Positions 42,778 to 52,437 are shown, counted from the first letter of the stretch. The stretch is DNA of 64,000 nucleotides from Sulfitobacter alexandrii (GCF_001886735.1 NZ_CP018076.1:2728001-2792000), one strand, 5' to 3'. Numbers and translations are program-made. The notes: a model not told the origin generated them from the sequence alone.

Positions 42778-44058
42778 TCAGCCGCGCGCTTCCAGCGCGT
42801 CTTCCAAGGTACGCAGGCCGGTGGTCGGCGCCTGCACCAGCACCGACATGTTGCCGGGCTTGTGCTCGTTGCGCATCATCTTCATGTGCGCCTCGGGCAG
42901 GTCCGCCCATGTGAATACCTCGGACATGCAGGGGTCGAGACGCCGCTCGAGCATCAGCTTGTTCGCCGCCGCCGCCTGCTGGAGGTGGGCAAAGTGGCTG
43001 CCCTGCAGACGCTTCTGGTGCATCCACATATAGCGCACATCGAAGGTCAGGTTGAACCCGCTGGTGCCCGCGCAGATGACGACCATGCCGCCCTTCTTGA
43101 CTACGAAGGTGGAGACCGGGAAGGTCGCCTCGCCGGGGTGTTCAAAGACCATGTCCACGTTGTTGCCCTTGCCGGTGATTTCCCAGATGGCCGCGCCGAA
43201 CTTGCGCGCTTCCTTGAACCACGTGGCGTATTCGGGCGTGTTCACGGTGGGCAACTGGCCCCAGCAATTGAAATCCTTGCGGTTGATGACGCCCTTGGCG
43301 CCGAGGTCCATGACGAACTGGCGCTTGGATTCGTCCGAGATCACCCCGATGGCGTTGGCGCCCGCGGTATTGATCAGCTGGATCGCGTAGGAGCCGAGAC
43401 CGCCCGACGCGCCCCAGACAAGCACGTTCTGGCCCGGTTTCAGATCATGCGGTTCATGGCCGAACAGCATCCGGTAGGCGGTGGCGAGCGTCAGCGTATA
43501 GCAGGCCGCCTCTTCCCACGTGAGATGCTTGGGTCGCGGCATGAGCTGCTGCGCCTGCACGTTGGTGAACTGGGCGAAGGAGCCGTCGGGAGTCTCGTAG
43601 CCCCAGATACGCTGGCTGGGCGAATACATCGGATCGCCGCCGTTGCAGAATTCGTCGTCGCCGTCGTCCTGGTTGCAGTGGATCACCACCTCGTCGCCGA
43701 CCTTCCAGCGCTTTACCTTGTCGCCCACGGCCCAGACGATGCCCGAGGCGTCGGAGCCGGCGATGTGGTAGGGCTGCTTGTGGCCGTCGAAGGGGCTGAT
43801 CGGGACGCCGCGCGCGGCCCAGACCCCGTTGTAGTTGATGCCCGCCGCCATCACGAGGACCAGCACCTCGTTGCTGTCGAGGGTCGGCACGTCGACGACC
43901 TCCTGCACCATCGCGGTGTCGGGGTCACCGTGGCGTTCGCGGCGAATGGCCCAGGCATACATCTGCTTGGGGACGTAACCCATCGGGGGCATCTCCCCCA
44001 TCTCGTAGAGGTCCTTCTCGGGTGCGTCGTATTGCGCGATTGTCGTGTCGAGTGCCAT
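42778..44058 (-). CDS. ccrA: Crotonyl-CoA carboxylase/reductase
   Basis: A 426-residue zinc-less medium-chain dehydrogenase that reductively carboxylates crotonyl-CoA to ethylmalonyl-CoA with NADPH and CO2, the defining step of the ethylmalonyl-CoA pathway. LDTTIAQYDAPEKDLYEMGEMPPMGYVPKQMYAWAIRRERHGDP at the start is typical. The coenzyme loop VWGASGGLGSYAIQL is near residue 213, and the C-terminal FDVRYMWMHQKRLQGSHFAHLQQA contributes to CO2 and CoA binding in solved homologues. GGAGG precedes the ATG at 44058; the longer frame to 44139 is ignored. Confidence 0.96.
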   Translation of the reverse strand: MALDTTIAQYDAPEKDLYEMGEMPPMGYVPKQMYAWAIRRERHGDPDTAMVQEVVDVPTLDSNEVLVLVMAAGINYNGVWAARGVPISPFDGHKQPYHIAGSDASGIVWAVGDKVKRWKVGDEVVIHCNQDDGDDEFCNGGDPMYSPSQRIWGYETPDGSFAQFTNVQAQQLMPRPKHLTWEEAACYTLTLATAYRMLFGHEPHDLKPGQNVLVWGASGGLGSYAIQLINTAGANAIGVISDESKRQFVMDLGAKGVINRKDFNCWGQLPTVNTPEYATWFKEARKFGAAIWEITGKGNNVDMVFEHPGEATFPVSTFVVKKGGMVVICAGTSGFNLTFDVRYMWMHQKRLQGSHFAHLQQAAAANKLMLERRLDPCMSEVFTWADLPEAHMKMMRNEHKPGNMSVLVQAPTTGLRTLEDALEARG

Positions 44059-44135
44059 GGCGGCCTCCTGTCGAAAAGTTGCTTGCGCCGCGATGCAGAA
44101 TCGCCGGTTTGTCACATGGGAATATGACTGCCCGC

Positions 44136-44145
44136 GCAATATTGC
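44136..44145. promoter_or_regulatory. Palindrome GCAATATTGC upstream of ccrA
   Basis: A perfect 10-bp palindrome 78 bp upstream of the ccrA start, in the only AT-richer part of the short gap before the acyltransferase end. A regulator site for acetate or short-chain-acid control is conceivable; nothing more can be shown. Confidence 0.25.
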
Positions 44146-44172
44146 AACCTCGCAGCGGCCCTTTTTGTAATT

Positions 44173-45567
44173 TTATGACCTTGCAGTCGCAGAAACGCCG
44201 AATGCAAGCGCAGCATCGCCCGGCACGAGGTGGGCGATCGAATTGGCATAGAAGCGCAGCACCGGCACCTCCTTGGGGTCCATGTGCCATTCGGCGCCCT
44301 GTTTCAGGACGATCCCCCGGTTGCCCAGACCTTCCAGTGCCTGCCGCAGTTCGGCTTCGAGTTCGCCGGCGTCCACCGCCCTGTTGCCCAGCGGCACCTG
44401 TTCCAGCATGTCGGTCGCCCGGTTCAGCAGCGCCGCCGTGTCCATCGGTCCGCCCTCCAGCAGCGCGGCGGCGATCAGCGGCACGCTCAGCACCGGCATG
44501 GCCCCGGCGATCCGCGCCATCAACTCGTCCGACAGTGCCTCAACCGTCGCCCCCGGCCCCGCGCCGCGCAGGGACAGTGGCGCGCCGAAGGCGACGGCAG
44601 CGGTGCCGAACCGTGTCTCCTGCCCTGTGATGCGCTGCCACAGCTTGCGCAGGATGAAGCCCAGCACGACGGTGATGCGCGCGCCGAAGCGGCGGTCGCC
44701 ACGCTGGTCGGCGGCGATCAGCACGCGGTCCTCCAGCACCCGGTCGTAATTTATGGCGACGGGCATGAGCACGACGTCGCGCTCGCCCTCGGGGTCGAAC
44801 CCCTCGATCACGTAGGACAGAAGCCCCAGCTTGGGGGGCTGCAGCGCGCCGGTCAGGCTCAGCCCGCCCTCGGGATACATGGCCTGGTTGACGCCGCCGG
44901 CTGTCGCCATCTGCACGTAGCGCGCAAGGATCTTGCGATAGAGCGCCCCGCGCGACCGGCGGCGGATGAAATACGCCCCCAGCGACTTGATCAGCCAGCT
45001 CAGTGGCCAGACCCGTGCCCATTCACCGACGGCATAGGCAAGCGCCGAATCCCGCGCGGCCAGATAGGTGACCAGCACGTAATCCATGTTCGACCGGTGG
45101 TTCATGATGAAAACCACCGTGGCATCCTTGGGGATCGCGTCGAAGGTGGCATCGTTGCTGTCGGCGGTCTTGATCCGGTAGACCCAGTTCGCCAGCAGCC
45201 GCGCCACCCGGATACCGAAGCTGAAATAGGCGAAGGCCGAGAAGCTGGGCACGATCTCGCGGGCGTATTCCTGCGCCTTCTGGAAGGCGACGTTCTCCGG
45301 CACGCCGTTCCTGCGGGCGTAGTTCACGATTTCCTCGGTCACGCCGGGATCGTAGATCAGCCGCTGGATCATGTCGTGGCGCCGCGCCAGCTTGAACGGT
45401 TCGATCGGGCGCTTCAGACGGGTATTCAGGCGCTTGACCGCGCGTTCCAGACGCAGGCGGAAGAACCAGCGTACCGACGGCAACAGCAGATGGCTCAATG
45501 CCGTGACCGCGGCAAAGAGCAATATCAGGACAAAGAGCCACAGTGGCAGTTCCACGATCTGCGTCAT
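44173..45567 (-). CDS. Glycerol-3-phosphate acyltransferase-like protein (PlsB type)
   Basis: A 464-residue protein of the GPAT/AGPAT superfamily. An N-terminal membrane helix (PLWLFVLILLFAAVTALSHLLL) leads to the catalytic motif NHRSNMD (Asn156, His157, Asp162), then SRGALYRKILARYV and YPEGG near residue 228. It acylates glycerol phosphate or a lysophospholipid at the inner membrane. Length is much shorter than E. coli PlsB (about 800) but usual for alphaproteobacterial homologues. It lies between ccrA (same strand) and ecm (divergent), a conserved neighbourhood in roseobacters as I recall. Confidence 0.85.
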   Translation of the reverse strand: MTQIVELPLWLFVLILLFAAVTALSHLLLPSVRWFFRLRLERAVKRLNTRLKRPIEPFKLARRHDMIQRLIYDPGVTEEIVNYARRNGVPENVAFQKAQEYAREIVPSFSAFAYFSFGIRVARLLANWVYRIKTADSNDATFDAIPKDATVVFIMNHRSNMDYVLVTYLAARDSALAYAVGEWARVWPLSWLIKSLGAYFIRRRSRGALYRKILARYVQMATAGGVNQAMYPEGGLSLTGALQPPKLGLLSYVIEGFDPEGERDVVLMPVAINYDRVLEDRVLIAADQRGDRRFGARITVVLGFILRKLWQRITGQETRFGTAAVAFGAPLSLRGAGPGATVEALSDELMARIAGAMPVLSVPLIAAALLEGGPMDTAALLNRATDMLEQVPLGNRAVDAGELEAELRQALEGLGNRGIVLKQGAEWHMDPKEVPVLRFYANSIAHLVPGDAALAFGVSATARS

Positions 45568-45688
45568 GCGCGCACAGTCGCAGGGCGGCGGGGCAAGGAC
45601 AATAACTATATGAAACCGCAGGAGCCTTTGCGGGTTCGACCGCCGCGCGGGGCGCACGGCAAAAGCGGGGATGCCGCATTGCAGCGAA

Positions 45689-45716
45689 TTGACAGAGGTA
45701 TTAAATTTCCTCTAGA
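45689..45716 (+). promoter_or_regulatory. Candidate promoter of ecm
   Basis: TTGACA (45689-45694), 16 bp, TCTAGA (45711-45716), 48 bp before the ecm start. It is the best sigma-70-like match in the 196-bp divergent gap. Confidence 0.5.
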
Positions 45717-45763
45717 CACGAACCAACGCAAGAATATTTCCAGCTTGATTCAAGGATGGACAG

Positions 45764-47731
45764 ATGACCGAGACCCAGAAAGACCGCCCCTGGCTGATCC
45801 GGACCTATGCCGGTCACTCCACCGCTTCGGCGTCGAACGCGCTGTACCGCTCGAACCTCGAACGGGGTCAGACCGGCCTGTCCGTGGCCTTCGACCTGCC
45901 CACACAAACGGGTTACGACAGTGATCATGTCCTCGCGCGCGGCGAGGTCGGCAAGGTCGGTGTCCCGGTCAGCCACCTCGGCGACATGCGCGCGCTGTTC
46001 GACCAGATTCCGCTGGAACAGATGAACACCTCGATGACGATCAACGCGACCGCGCCGTGGCTTCTGGCGCTTTACATCGCGGTGGCCGAGGAACAGGGCG
46101 CGGACATCGCCAAGCTTCAGGGCACCGTCCAGAACGACCTCATCAAGGAATACCTCAGCCGTGGCACCTATATCTGCCCGCCTGCGCCGTCGCTCCGGAT
46201 GATCGCCGACGTGGCCGAGTACTGCTATACCAACGTGCCGAAATGGAACCCGATGAACGTGTGTTCCTATCACCTGCAGGAAGCCGGTGCCACGCCCGAG
46301 CAGGAGCTCGCCTTTGCCCTTGCAACCGCGACCGCCGTGCTGGACGCCCTGCGCCCGCGCGTCGCCGAAGAGGATTTCCCGAAGCTGGTGGGCCGGATCT
46401 CGTTCTTCGTCAACGCGGGCATCCGTTTCGTCACCGAAATGTGCAAGATGCGGGCTTTCGTCGATTTGTGGGACGAAATCTGCGCCGAGCGGTATGGCGT
46501 CGAAGATCCGAAATACCGGCGTTTCCGTTACGGTGTGCAGGTCAATTCGCTGGGCCTGACCGAGCAGCAGCCCGAAAACAACGTCTACCGTATCCTGATC
46601 GAAATGCTTGCGGTGACCCTGTCGAAAAAGGCCCGCGCCCGCGCGGTGCAATTGCCCGCATGGAACGAGGCATTGGGCCTGCCGCGCCCGTGGGACCAGC
46701 AATGGTCCATGCGGATGCAGCAGATCCTTGCCTACGAGACCGACCTGCTGGAATTCGACGATCTGTTCGACGGCAATCCCGCGGTCGATGCCAAGGTCGA
46801 AATGCTGAAAGAAGGCGCGCGCGCGGAATTGGCCAATCTCGATGAAATGGGCGGCGCCATTTCGGCGATCGAATACATGAAGGGCCGGCTGGTGGATTCC
46901 AATTCCGACCGCTTGGGCCGGATCGAGGCGGGCGAGACGGTGGTCGTCGGCGTGAACAAGTGGCAGAATGGCGAACCGTCGCCCCTGATGTCCGAGGACG
47001 GCGGCTTTCTCGTGGTGGACCCGGCGACCGAGGCCGACCAGATCGACCGGCTGAACGCATGGCGCGCGGACCGGGACGAGGACGCGGTCAGGAAGGCGCT
47101 CGCCGATCTGCGGCAGGCGGCCGCGGACGGGCAGAACGTCATGCCCGCCTCCATCGCGGCGGCGAAGGCCGGGGTGACCACCGGGGAGTGGGCCGAGCAG
47201 ATGCGCGCCGTCCACGGCGAATACCGGGGCCCCACCGGCGTGGGCAAGGGCCAGTCGAACCGCACCGAAGGGCTGGACGAGCTGCGCGCGGCGGTCGACG
47301 CGGTCAGCGACCGCCTTGGCCGGCGGCTGAAGTTCCTCGTCGGTAAGCCGGGCCTCGATGGCCATTCGAACGGGGCGGAGCAGATCGCGGTGCGCGCCCG
47401 CGACTGCGGCATGGACATCGCCTACGAGGGGATCCGGCTGACCCCCGCCGAGATCGTGGAGGCCGCGCGCAACGACGAGGCGCACGTGGTCGGCCTGTCG
47501 ATCCTGTCGGGGTCGCATATTCCGCTGGTCGAGGACCTGATGAACAGGATGCGGGACGCGGGGCTGGGACATATTCCGGTAATTGTCGGCGGAATCATCC
47601 CCGAGGAAGATTCGAAAAGGCTGAAAGCGATGGGCGTGGCGCGCGTCTATACGCCGAAGGATTTCGAACTGAATACCATCATGACTGATATCGTGACCCT
47701 GGTTGATCCCGCACCGGTTGCAGCCGAATAG
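45764..47731 (+). CDS. ecm: Ethylmalonyl-CoA mutase
   Basis: A 655-residue coenzyme-B12 enzyme converting (2R)-ethylmalonyl-CoA to methylsuccinyl-CoA. The N-terminal TIM-barrel domain shows WLIRTYAGHSTASASNALYRSNLERGQTGLSVAFDLPTQTGYDSD. The C-terminal B12 domain has D532-G-H534-x2-G537 in KPGLDGHSNGAEQ, then GLSILSGSHIPLV and VIVGGIIPEED. The single-chain length and start separate Ecm (MeaA type) from methylmalonyl-CoA mutase large subunits. It acts directly after Ccr plus epimerase, and the two genes diverge here with the acyltransferase between. Confidence 0.95.
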   Translation: MTETQKDRPWLIRTYAGHSTASASNALYRSNLERGQTGLSVAFDLPTQTGYDSDHVLARGEVGKVGVPVSHLGDMRALFDQIPLEQMNTSMTINATAPWLLALYIAVAEEQGADIAKLQGTVQNDLIKEYLSRGTYICPPAPSLRMIADVAEYCYTNVPKWNPMNVCSYHLQEAGATPEQELAFALATATAVLDALRPRVAEEDFPKLVGRISFFVNAGIRFVTEMCKMRAFVDLWDEICAERYGVEDPKYRRFRYGVQVNSLGLTEQQPENNVYRILIEMLAVTLSKKARARAVQLPAWNEALGLPRPWDQQWSMRMQQILAYETDLLEFDDLFDGNPAVDAKVEMLKEGARAELANLDEMGGAISAIEYMKGRLVDSNSDRLGRIEAGETVVVGVNKWQNGEPSPLMSEDGGFLVVDPATEADQIDRLNAWRADRDEDAVRKALADLRQAAADGQNVMPASIAAAKAGVTTGEWAEQMRAVHGEYRGPTGVGKGQSNRTEGLDELRAAVDAVSDRLGRRLKFLVGKPGLDGHSNGAEQIAVRARDCGMDIAYEGIRLTPAEIVEAARNDEAHVVGLSILSGSHIPLVEDLMNRMRDAGLGHIPVIVGGIIPEEDSKRLKAMGVARVYTPKDFELNTIMTDIVTLVDPAPVAAE

Positions 47732-47776
47732 CCTGACACAAATTGAGGCTGGAATCATATTGCGTTTTGGTTAAAG

Positions 47777-47802
47777 CCTTTGGGCACTAGACAGTCCAAA
47801 GG
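47777..47802 (+). other. 5'-UTR hairpin covering the H-NS-like gene's ribosome binding site
   Basis: CCTTTGGGC pairs with GTCCAAAGG (nine pairs, one G-T) around an eight-base loop. The right arm contains the first part of AAGGAAGG (47799-47806), the Shine-Dalgarno sequence of the gene at 47818. It could restrain translation. Confidence 0.45.
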
Positions 47803-47817
47803 AAGGATACCATTCAA

Positions 47818-48150
47818 ATGGACCTCAAATCGAAAAGCACGAAAGAGTTGGAAAAGCTTCTTTCGGACGTGAAAAAGGCGCTGGCCGAGGCACAGGCCCG
47901 CGAACGGCGCGATGCCCGAAAGGCAGCCGAAAGGGCAGCGGCGGAATTCGGCTTTACGCTGGACGACCTGACCGGGGGCGGTGCCGACGGGCGCAAAGCC
48001 CGCAAATCGGGCGGGGCCCGGACCGTGTCGAGACCGAAATACGCCAATCCCGCCGATCCGTCGCAGACATGGACCGGCAAGGGCCGCCAGCCGAATTGGT
48101 ACCGCGCCGAAATCGAAAAAGGCACGTCTGCCGACAGCATGGAAATCTGA
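47818..48150 (+). CDS. H-NS/HvrA-like nucleoid protein
   Basis: A 110-residue protein with an N-terminal oligomerisation helix (KSTKELEKLLSDVKKALAEAQARERRDARKAAERAAAEFG) and a C-terminal H-NS DNA-binding domain. The latter includes PKYANPADPSQTWTGKGRQPNWY, close to the TWTGKGRxPxW loop that inserts into the AT-rich minor groove. HvrA/Spb-type proteins in rhodobacters regulate photosynthesis and nitrogen genes. The stop lies 191 bp before deoD; that gap holds only the deoD ribosome binding site. Confidence 0.93.
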   Translation: MDLKSKSTKELEKLLSDVKKALAEAQARERRDARKAAERAAAEFGFTLDDLTGGGADGRKARKSGGARTVSRPKYANPADPSQTWTGKGRQPNWYRAEIEKGTSADSMEI

Positions 48151-48341
48151 GCCCGCCATTCCGCCCGGTGCGCATGGCCATTCGGATACCGCCGGCGGAT
48201 AATTCCAGCCATGCCTCCCCGGACCGGGCCGCTTTTTTGCGACGGGATCCTCCCCTGCGGTCTGTTCGGGGCGCCACGGTTGGCGCTTGCCCCTGCGGGC
48301 GGCAGGCGTACCATTGAACCGGCCCAAAAAAGGAGTTCCCG

Positions 48342-49046
48342 ATGACCATTCACATTGGCGCGCAACCCGGTGACATCGCGCAGACCGTTCTCATGCCCGG
48401 TGATCCCTATCGTGCGAAATGGGCCGCCGAGACCTTTCTGAAGGATGCCAGACTGGTCAACGAGGTGCGCGGGATGCTGGGCTTTACCGGTACGTGGCAA
48501 GGAAACCGGGTGACGATACAGGGGTCCGGCATGGGCATGCCCTCGCTGTCGATCTACGCCAACGAACTGATCCGCGATTACGACGCGCAGACCCTGATCC
48601 GCATCGGCTCCTGCGGGGGGATGCAGCCGCAGGTCGGCATCCGCGACGTGATCATCGCGATGACCGCCAGCACCGTCACGTCGCCTTCCTCGGGCATTTT
48701 CCGCGAATTGAATTTCGCCCCTGCCGCCGACTGGTCGCTGCTGCGGGCCGCCGTAGAGGCGGCGGAAAAGAAGGGCGCCAAGACCCATGTGGGCGGCATC
48801 TATTCCTCGGACGTGTTCTATGCCGAACGCCCCGATCTGGACAAACAGATGATGCGGCACGGCATCCTCGGCGTGGAGATGGAGGCGGCAGAGCTTTACA
48901 CGCTCGCCGCGCGTCATGGCCGCCGGGCGCTGGCGGTGCTGACGGTATCGGATCACCTGCAGACCGGAGAGGCCCTGCCGGCGGAAGACCGCGAGCGCAG
49001 TTTCGGTGACATGGTGGAAATCGCGCTGGAAGCGGCGTTCGCCTGA
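48342..49046 (+). CDS. deoD: Purine-nucleoside phosphorylase, DeoD type
   Basis: A 234-residue hexameric phosphorylase cleaving purine (deoxy)nucleosides to base and (deoxy)ribose-1-phosphate. [18 protein letters not shown] is near the start, the phosphate loop [17 protein letters not shown] near residue 65, [12 protein letters not shown] near 87 and [16 protein letters not shown] near 180. It could use nucleosides brought in by the BMP-family importer of this window. AAAAGGAG precedes the ATG. It converges on the DUF1989 gene with a 4-bp gap. Confidence 0.95.
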   Translation: MTIHIGAQPGDIAQTVLMPGDPYRAKWAAETFLKDARLVNEVRGMLGFTGTWQGNRVTIQGSGMGMPSLSIYANELIRDYDAQTLIRIGSCGGMQPQVGIRDVIIAMTASTVTSPSSGIFRELNFAPAADWSLLRAAVEAAEKKGAKTHVGGIYSSDVFYAERPDLDKQMMRHGILGVEMEAAELYTLAARHGRRALAVLTVSDHLQTGEALPAEDRERSFGDMVEIALEAAFA

Positions 49047-49050
49047 CGCG

Positions 49051-49896
49051 TCAGGCCCCGTGGCTGCGGTCGTACCCGTTGGGCCGGGGCGGCCCCCACG
49101 CGTCGAGCGCGCCCGCCGCCGGGGCAAAGACCTCGACCAGCAGCGGATGACAGGCAGCCACGTCGGATGAATGTTCCGACGAACAATCGCCCCCCGGACA
49201 GGCGCTGAGCGCGCCCAAGAGGTCGATCTCGGCCACGAATTCGAGGTAGTCGCCCGGCCGCACCGGGCTGGCCTTCATGAAATACTGGCCGGTGTCGCGG
49301 GTGAACCCCGTACACATGAAGACGTTGAGCACGTCATGCACGTGCGGCTCCGCCTGCGCGACGGGCACATCGAGGTGCCGCGCCAGCGCGCGGGTCAGGT
49401 TGGAATGGCAGCAGTAGTGATATTGCCCGCCCGCGAGCAGGTTGTGGGTGTAGGGGTCGCAGCGTGTGCCGATCACGTCGTGGACCGAGCCGCCGAAGGC
49501 ATCCTTGCCATACCAGCCGAGGCTGTCGTGGGTGATCGTGGCCATCGGGCGCAGCCCCGGAAAGGAAGACCACATCCGCTGGCCCGTGGTGATATGGGAG
49601 CCGTGCAGCGCGCGGGTCTTGCCGCTGTAGAACCGTTCGGTGAGGTCGGCGGCGTGCCACAGGTTCAGGTCGCCCACCTGCGGCCCCTCGATGCTGGTGA
49701 TGCGGAAGAAATGCCCGGCAGGCACGCTGAAGGTCGCCGCGTCGCGCGGCGGGACCGTGACCTCGTCCACCTTCGTCAGGGTTTGCCGCGCCGCGGTGTA
49801 AAGCGCCATGTCGGGCTGCGGCAGGCTTTCGACGGGGTAGCAGATCACCGGCGCGACGGCGCGGCGGGCATCGGCATCGGGCGGGGCAAGGGACAT
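49051..49896 (-). CDS. DUF1989 (urea carboxylase-associated) family protein
   Basis: A 281-residue protein. VPPRDAATFSVPAGHFFRITSIEGPQVGDLNLWHA near residue 48 and HDVIGTRCDPYTHNLLAGGQYHYCCHSNLTRAL near 140 are family signatures. FMKASPVRPGDYLEFVAEIDLLGALSACPGGDCSSEHS near 210 has several conserved Cys and His, likely metal ligands. Related proteins accompany urea carboxylase or guanidine/amine metabolism, but no such gene is beside it. ATG at 49896; the upstream frame to 49992 is ignored. Confidence 0.85.
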   Translation of the reverse strand: MSLAPPDADARRAVAPVICYPVESLPQPDMALYTAARQTLTKVDEVTVPPRDAATFSVPAGHFFRITSIEGPQVGDLNLWHAADLTERFYSGKTRALHGSHITTGQRMWSSFPGLRPMATITHDSLGWYGKDAFGGSVHDVIGTRCDPYTHNLLAGGQYHYCCHSNLTRALARHLDVPVAQAEPHVHDVLNVFMCTGFTRDTGQYFMKASPVRPGDYLEFVAEIDLLGALSACPGGDCSSEHSSDVAACHPLLVEVFAPAAGALDAWGPPRPNGYDRSHGA

Positions 49897-50021
49897 GGCG
49901 TATCTCCGGATCGGTTCTGCCCGACCCTGACCCGGCGCGCGACCCGAGTAAAGGTCAGGTCCCTTGCATTGCGGCATCCCCGGCGCAATCATGGCGGTGA
50001 CGCATCCACGGGGGGAACGAC

Positions 50022-50462
50022 ATGCGGATCATCGGACCGTTGCTGGCGCTGCTGCTGGCCGCATCCGGCGCCGCCGCGCAGGACGGCTGGGGCAACCTTG
50101 ACGCGCTGCTGCTGAGCAGCCTGTCGAACACGGGCAGCATGGAGGCGTCCTATTGGCTGCCCGACAGCGCGGATCCTGCGCAGGCGCAGGTGGCCATCGG
50201 GGTGGCCTATGTCCATATTCCCGGTTCGGCGGGCAGCGTTTCCATCGGTTCCGGCATTTTCCGCAGGGGCGCTGCGGGGTGGCAGATGGCCGCCCCGGTC
50301 ACAGGTCTGTTCGGCCACGAACCACGTGCGCACCAGTTCCAGAACGGGCAGGTTCAACTGCTCACCACGATGCTTGGCCCCGGTGAGCCGCGGTGCTGCC
50401 CGACGCAGGAGGCGATGTGGCGGATCGACCTGACCACCGGTCAGGCCGAGCGGGTCTACTGA
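50022..50462 (+). CDS. Exported hypothetical protein
   Basis: A 146-residue protein with a signal peptide (residues 1-20, MRIIGPLLALLLAASGAAAQ). The mature part is beta-rich with AQVAIGVAYVHIPGSAGSVSIGSGIFRRG and a CC pair in GEPRCCPTQEAMWRIDLTTG near residue 125. No family is recognised. It converges on the FAD dehydrogenase gene with 3 bp between the two. Confidence 0.7.
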   Translation: MRIIGPLLALLLAASGAAAQDGWGNLDALLLSSLSNTGSMEASYWLPDSADPAQAQVAIGVAYVHIPGSAGSVSIGSGIFRRGAAGWQMAAPVTGLFGHEPRAHQFQNGQVQLLTTMLGPGEPRCCPTQEAMWRIDLTTGQAERVY

Positions 50463-50465
50463 CCC

Positions 50466-52118
50466 TCAGGCGGTCTGTCCCGCCATCCGGCCCGAATGCA
50501 GGCAACCGCCAAGGAAGGTGCCCTCGAGCGCGTTGTACCCGTGATAGCCGCCCCCGCCGAAACCGCAGACCTCGCCCGCCGCGAAAAGGCCCGGCAGCAC
50601 CGTCCCGTCCGGGCGCAGCACGCGGCCCTGCCGATCGGTGTGCAGGCCGCCCAGCGACTTGCGGGTGATGACGTTCAGCCGCACGGCGATCAACGGGCCG
50701 TTCTTCGGATCAAGAATCTCGTGCGGCTTGGCGGTGCGGATCAGCCTGTCGCCCCGATAGGCCCGCGCGCCCCGGATCGCGGTGATCTGCGCGTCCTTGG
50801 AAAACGGGTTGGTCAGTTGCAGGTCGCGCGCCCTGATCTGCGCGCGAATATGCTCCAACGCCAGCGGATGCTCCGGCGTCAGCCGGTTCATGCCCGCCAC
50901 GAGGGTTTCCAGATCGTCGGCCACCACGAAATCCGGGCCCTTCTGCTTGAACGCCTCCACCGCCGGGGTGGCACCCTTGCCCAGCCGCGCCTGCAACACC
51001 TCGCGCCAGCCGCCCTCGGTCAGGTCGGGGTTCTGTTCCGACCCCGACAGGGCGAATTCCTTTTCGATGATCTTTTGCGTCAGGATGAACCAGCTGTGCT
51101 CTCCGGCCTGCAGGATCCGCCGCAACGTCCCCAGCGTATCGAAGCCGGGCAGACAGGGCGCCTGCATCCGCGTTCCCTTGGCGTCGAACCACAGGGAGGA
51201 CGGGCCGGGCAGGATGCGGATGCCGTGGTTGGGCCAGATCGGGTTCCAGTTCTCGACGCCCTCGCAGTAGTGCCACATGCGGTCGGTGTTGATCGTTCCG
51301 GCACCGGCCTCTACCGCGATGCCCTGCATCTTGCCATCCACGTAGTCCGGCACGCCCGCCACCATCCGCGCGGGGGGCGCGCCCAGCCGGTCGCGGGGCC
51401 AGTTGGCGCGCACGAGATCGTGGTCGCCGCCGATCCCGCCGGTGGTCAGCACAACCGCCTCCGACGCATGTTCGAAGGCCCCGGTGACGTTGCGCGAGGT
51501 GCTTTGGCCCCGCGCGGCGGTGCTGTCCTCCAGCACGTCGCCGCGCACCCCGGTCACATGGCCATCGGTCGTCACCAGCTCCGTCACGCGGTGGCGGAAG
51601 GCCAGCCTGATCTTTCCCGCGGCGGCGTAGTCGGTCATCAGCCGGACGAAGGGTCTGACCACACCGGTCCCGGTGCCCCATGTGATATGAAACCGCGGGA
51701 CGGAATTGCCGTGCCCGCCCGCCAGTGCGCCGCCCCGTTCGGCCCAGCCCACGACGGGGAACCAGCGCATGCCCAGATCGTGACACCACTGGCGCATGCC
51801 CCCCGCCGCCCAGTCGATGAAATCCTCGGCGCAGGCGCGGGGATTCGCGTCTTCTTCGCGGTCGAATTGCGCGGACCCCATCCAGTCGCTCAGCGCCAGC
51901 TCGGCGCTGTCGCGGATGCCCAGCCTGCGCTGTTCGGGCGTGTCCACCATGAACAGACCGCCGAGCGACCAGAACGCCTGCCCGCCCAGCGACTGCGGCG
52001 CCTCCTGATCCAGCAGCAGCACCCGGCGCCCGCGCAGTACCGCCTCGTGCGTGGCGACCATGCCGGCCAGACCGGCCCCCACGATGATCACATCCGCCTT
52101 GAAATCATGTTCCGACAT
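50466..52118 (-). CDS. FAD-dependent oxidoreductase, fumarate reductase/KstD-like
   Basis: A 550-residue flavoprotein. The dinucleotide loop is ADVIIVGAGLAGMVATHEA (about residues 8-26), SLGGQAFWSLGGLF follows, the second FAD segment is VVLTTGGIGGDHDLVRANWP near 228 and the C-terminal FAD motif is GLFAAGEVCGFGGGGYHGYNALEGTFLGG. Resembles the 3-ketosteroid-1-dehydrogenase/fumarate reductase group annotated as 'FAD-binding dehydrogenase'. No N-terminal signal, so cytoplasmic. Substrate unknown. Confidence 0.86.
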   Translation of the reverse strand: MSEHDFKADVIIVGAGLAGMVATHEAVLRGRRVLLLDQEAPQSLGGQAFWSLGGLFMVDTPEQRRLGIRDSAELALSDWMGSAQFDREEDANPRACAEDFIDWAAGGMRQWCHDLGMRWFPVVGWAERGGALAGGHGNSVPRFHITWGTGTGVVRPFVRLMTDYAAAGKIRLAFRHRVTELVTTDGHVTGVRGDVLEDSTAARGQSTSRNVTGAFEHASEAVVLTTGGIGGDHDLVRANWPRDRLGAPPARMVAGVPDYVDGKMQGIAVEAGAGTINTDRMWHYCEGVENWNPIWPNHGIRILPGPSSLWFDAKGTRMQAPCLPGFDTLGTLRRILQAGEHSWFILTQKIIEKEFALSGSEQNPDLTEGGWREVLQARLGKGATPAVEAFKQKGPDFVVADDLETLVAGMNRLTPEHPLALEHIRAQIRARDLQLTNPFSKDAQITAIRGARAYRGDRLIRTAKPHEILDPKNGPLIAVRLNVITRKSLGGLHTDRQGRVLRPDGTVLPGLFAAGEVCGFGGGGYHGYNALEGTFLGGCLHSGRMAGQTA

Positions 52119-52191
52119 GCGCTTTCCCCCTTCGGGGACGATCCTGCCCGTTCTCACCCCGTGCTGTCGAGGGAAACGCGGCGGCAAGCTG

Positions 52192-52437
52192 TCAGAGGCC
52201 CGGTTTCTCCAACCCGGCCAGGCACTTGTCTGGCTTGCCGTTCGCGCGATAGGCCTCTGCCCCGCAGGTCACGCAATGGTATCTCATCAACGCGCCCTTG
52301 GCCCCGGCACGGTCCTCGCGCCAGCGGCACTTGCGGGTGTCGGCATGGCGGTGGGCATAGATCGCGACGGCGATCACCGCGATGACAAAGAAGATCGGTG
52401 CAAGCATGTGGCTGATATAAGATGCGCGGCGGGTCAT
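52192..52437 (-). CDS. Small membrane-anchored zinc-ribbon-like protein
   Basis: An 81-residue protein with one membrane helix (APIFFVIAVIAVAIYAH) and a C-terminal CVTCGAEAYRANGKPDKC arrangement suggesting a half zinc ribbon. It lies 39 bp behind sdhB on the same strand and could be the last gene of that operon. The start may be 52437 or 52407. Function unknown. Confidence 0.55.
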   Translation of the reverse strand: MTRRASYISHMLAPIFFVIAVIAVAIYAHRHADTRKCRWREDRAGAKGALMRYHCVTCGAEAYRANGKPDKCLAGLEKPGL

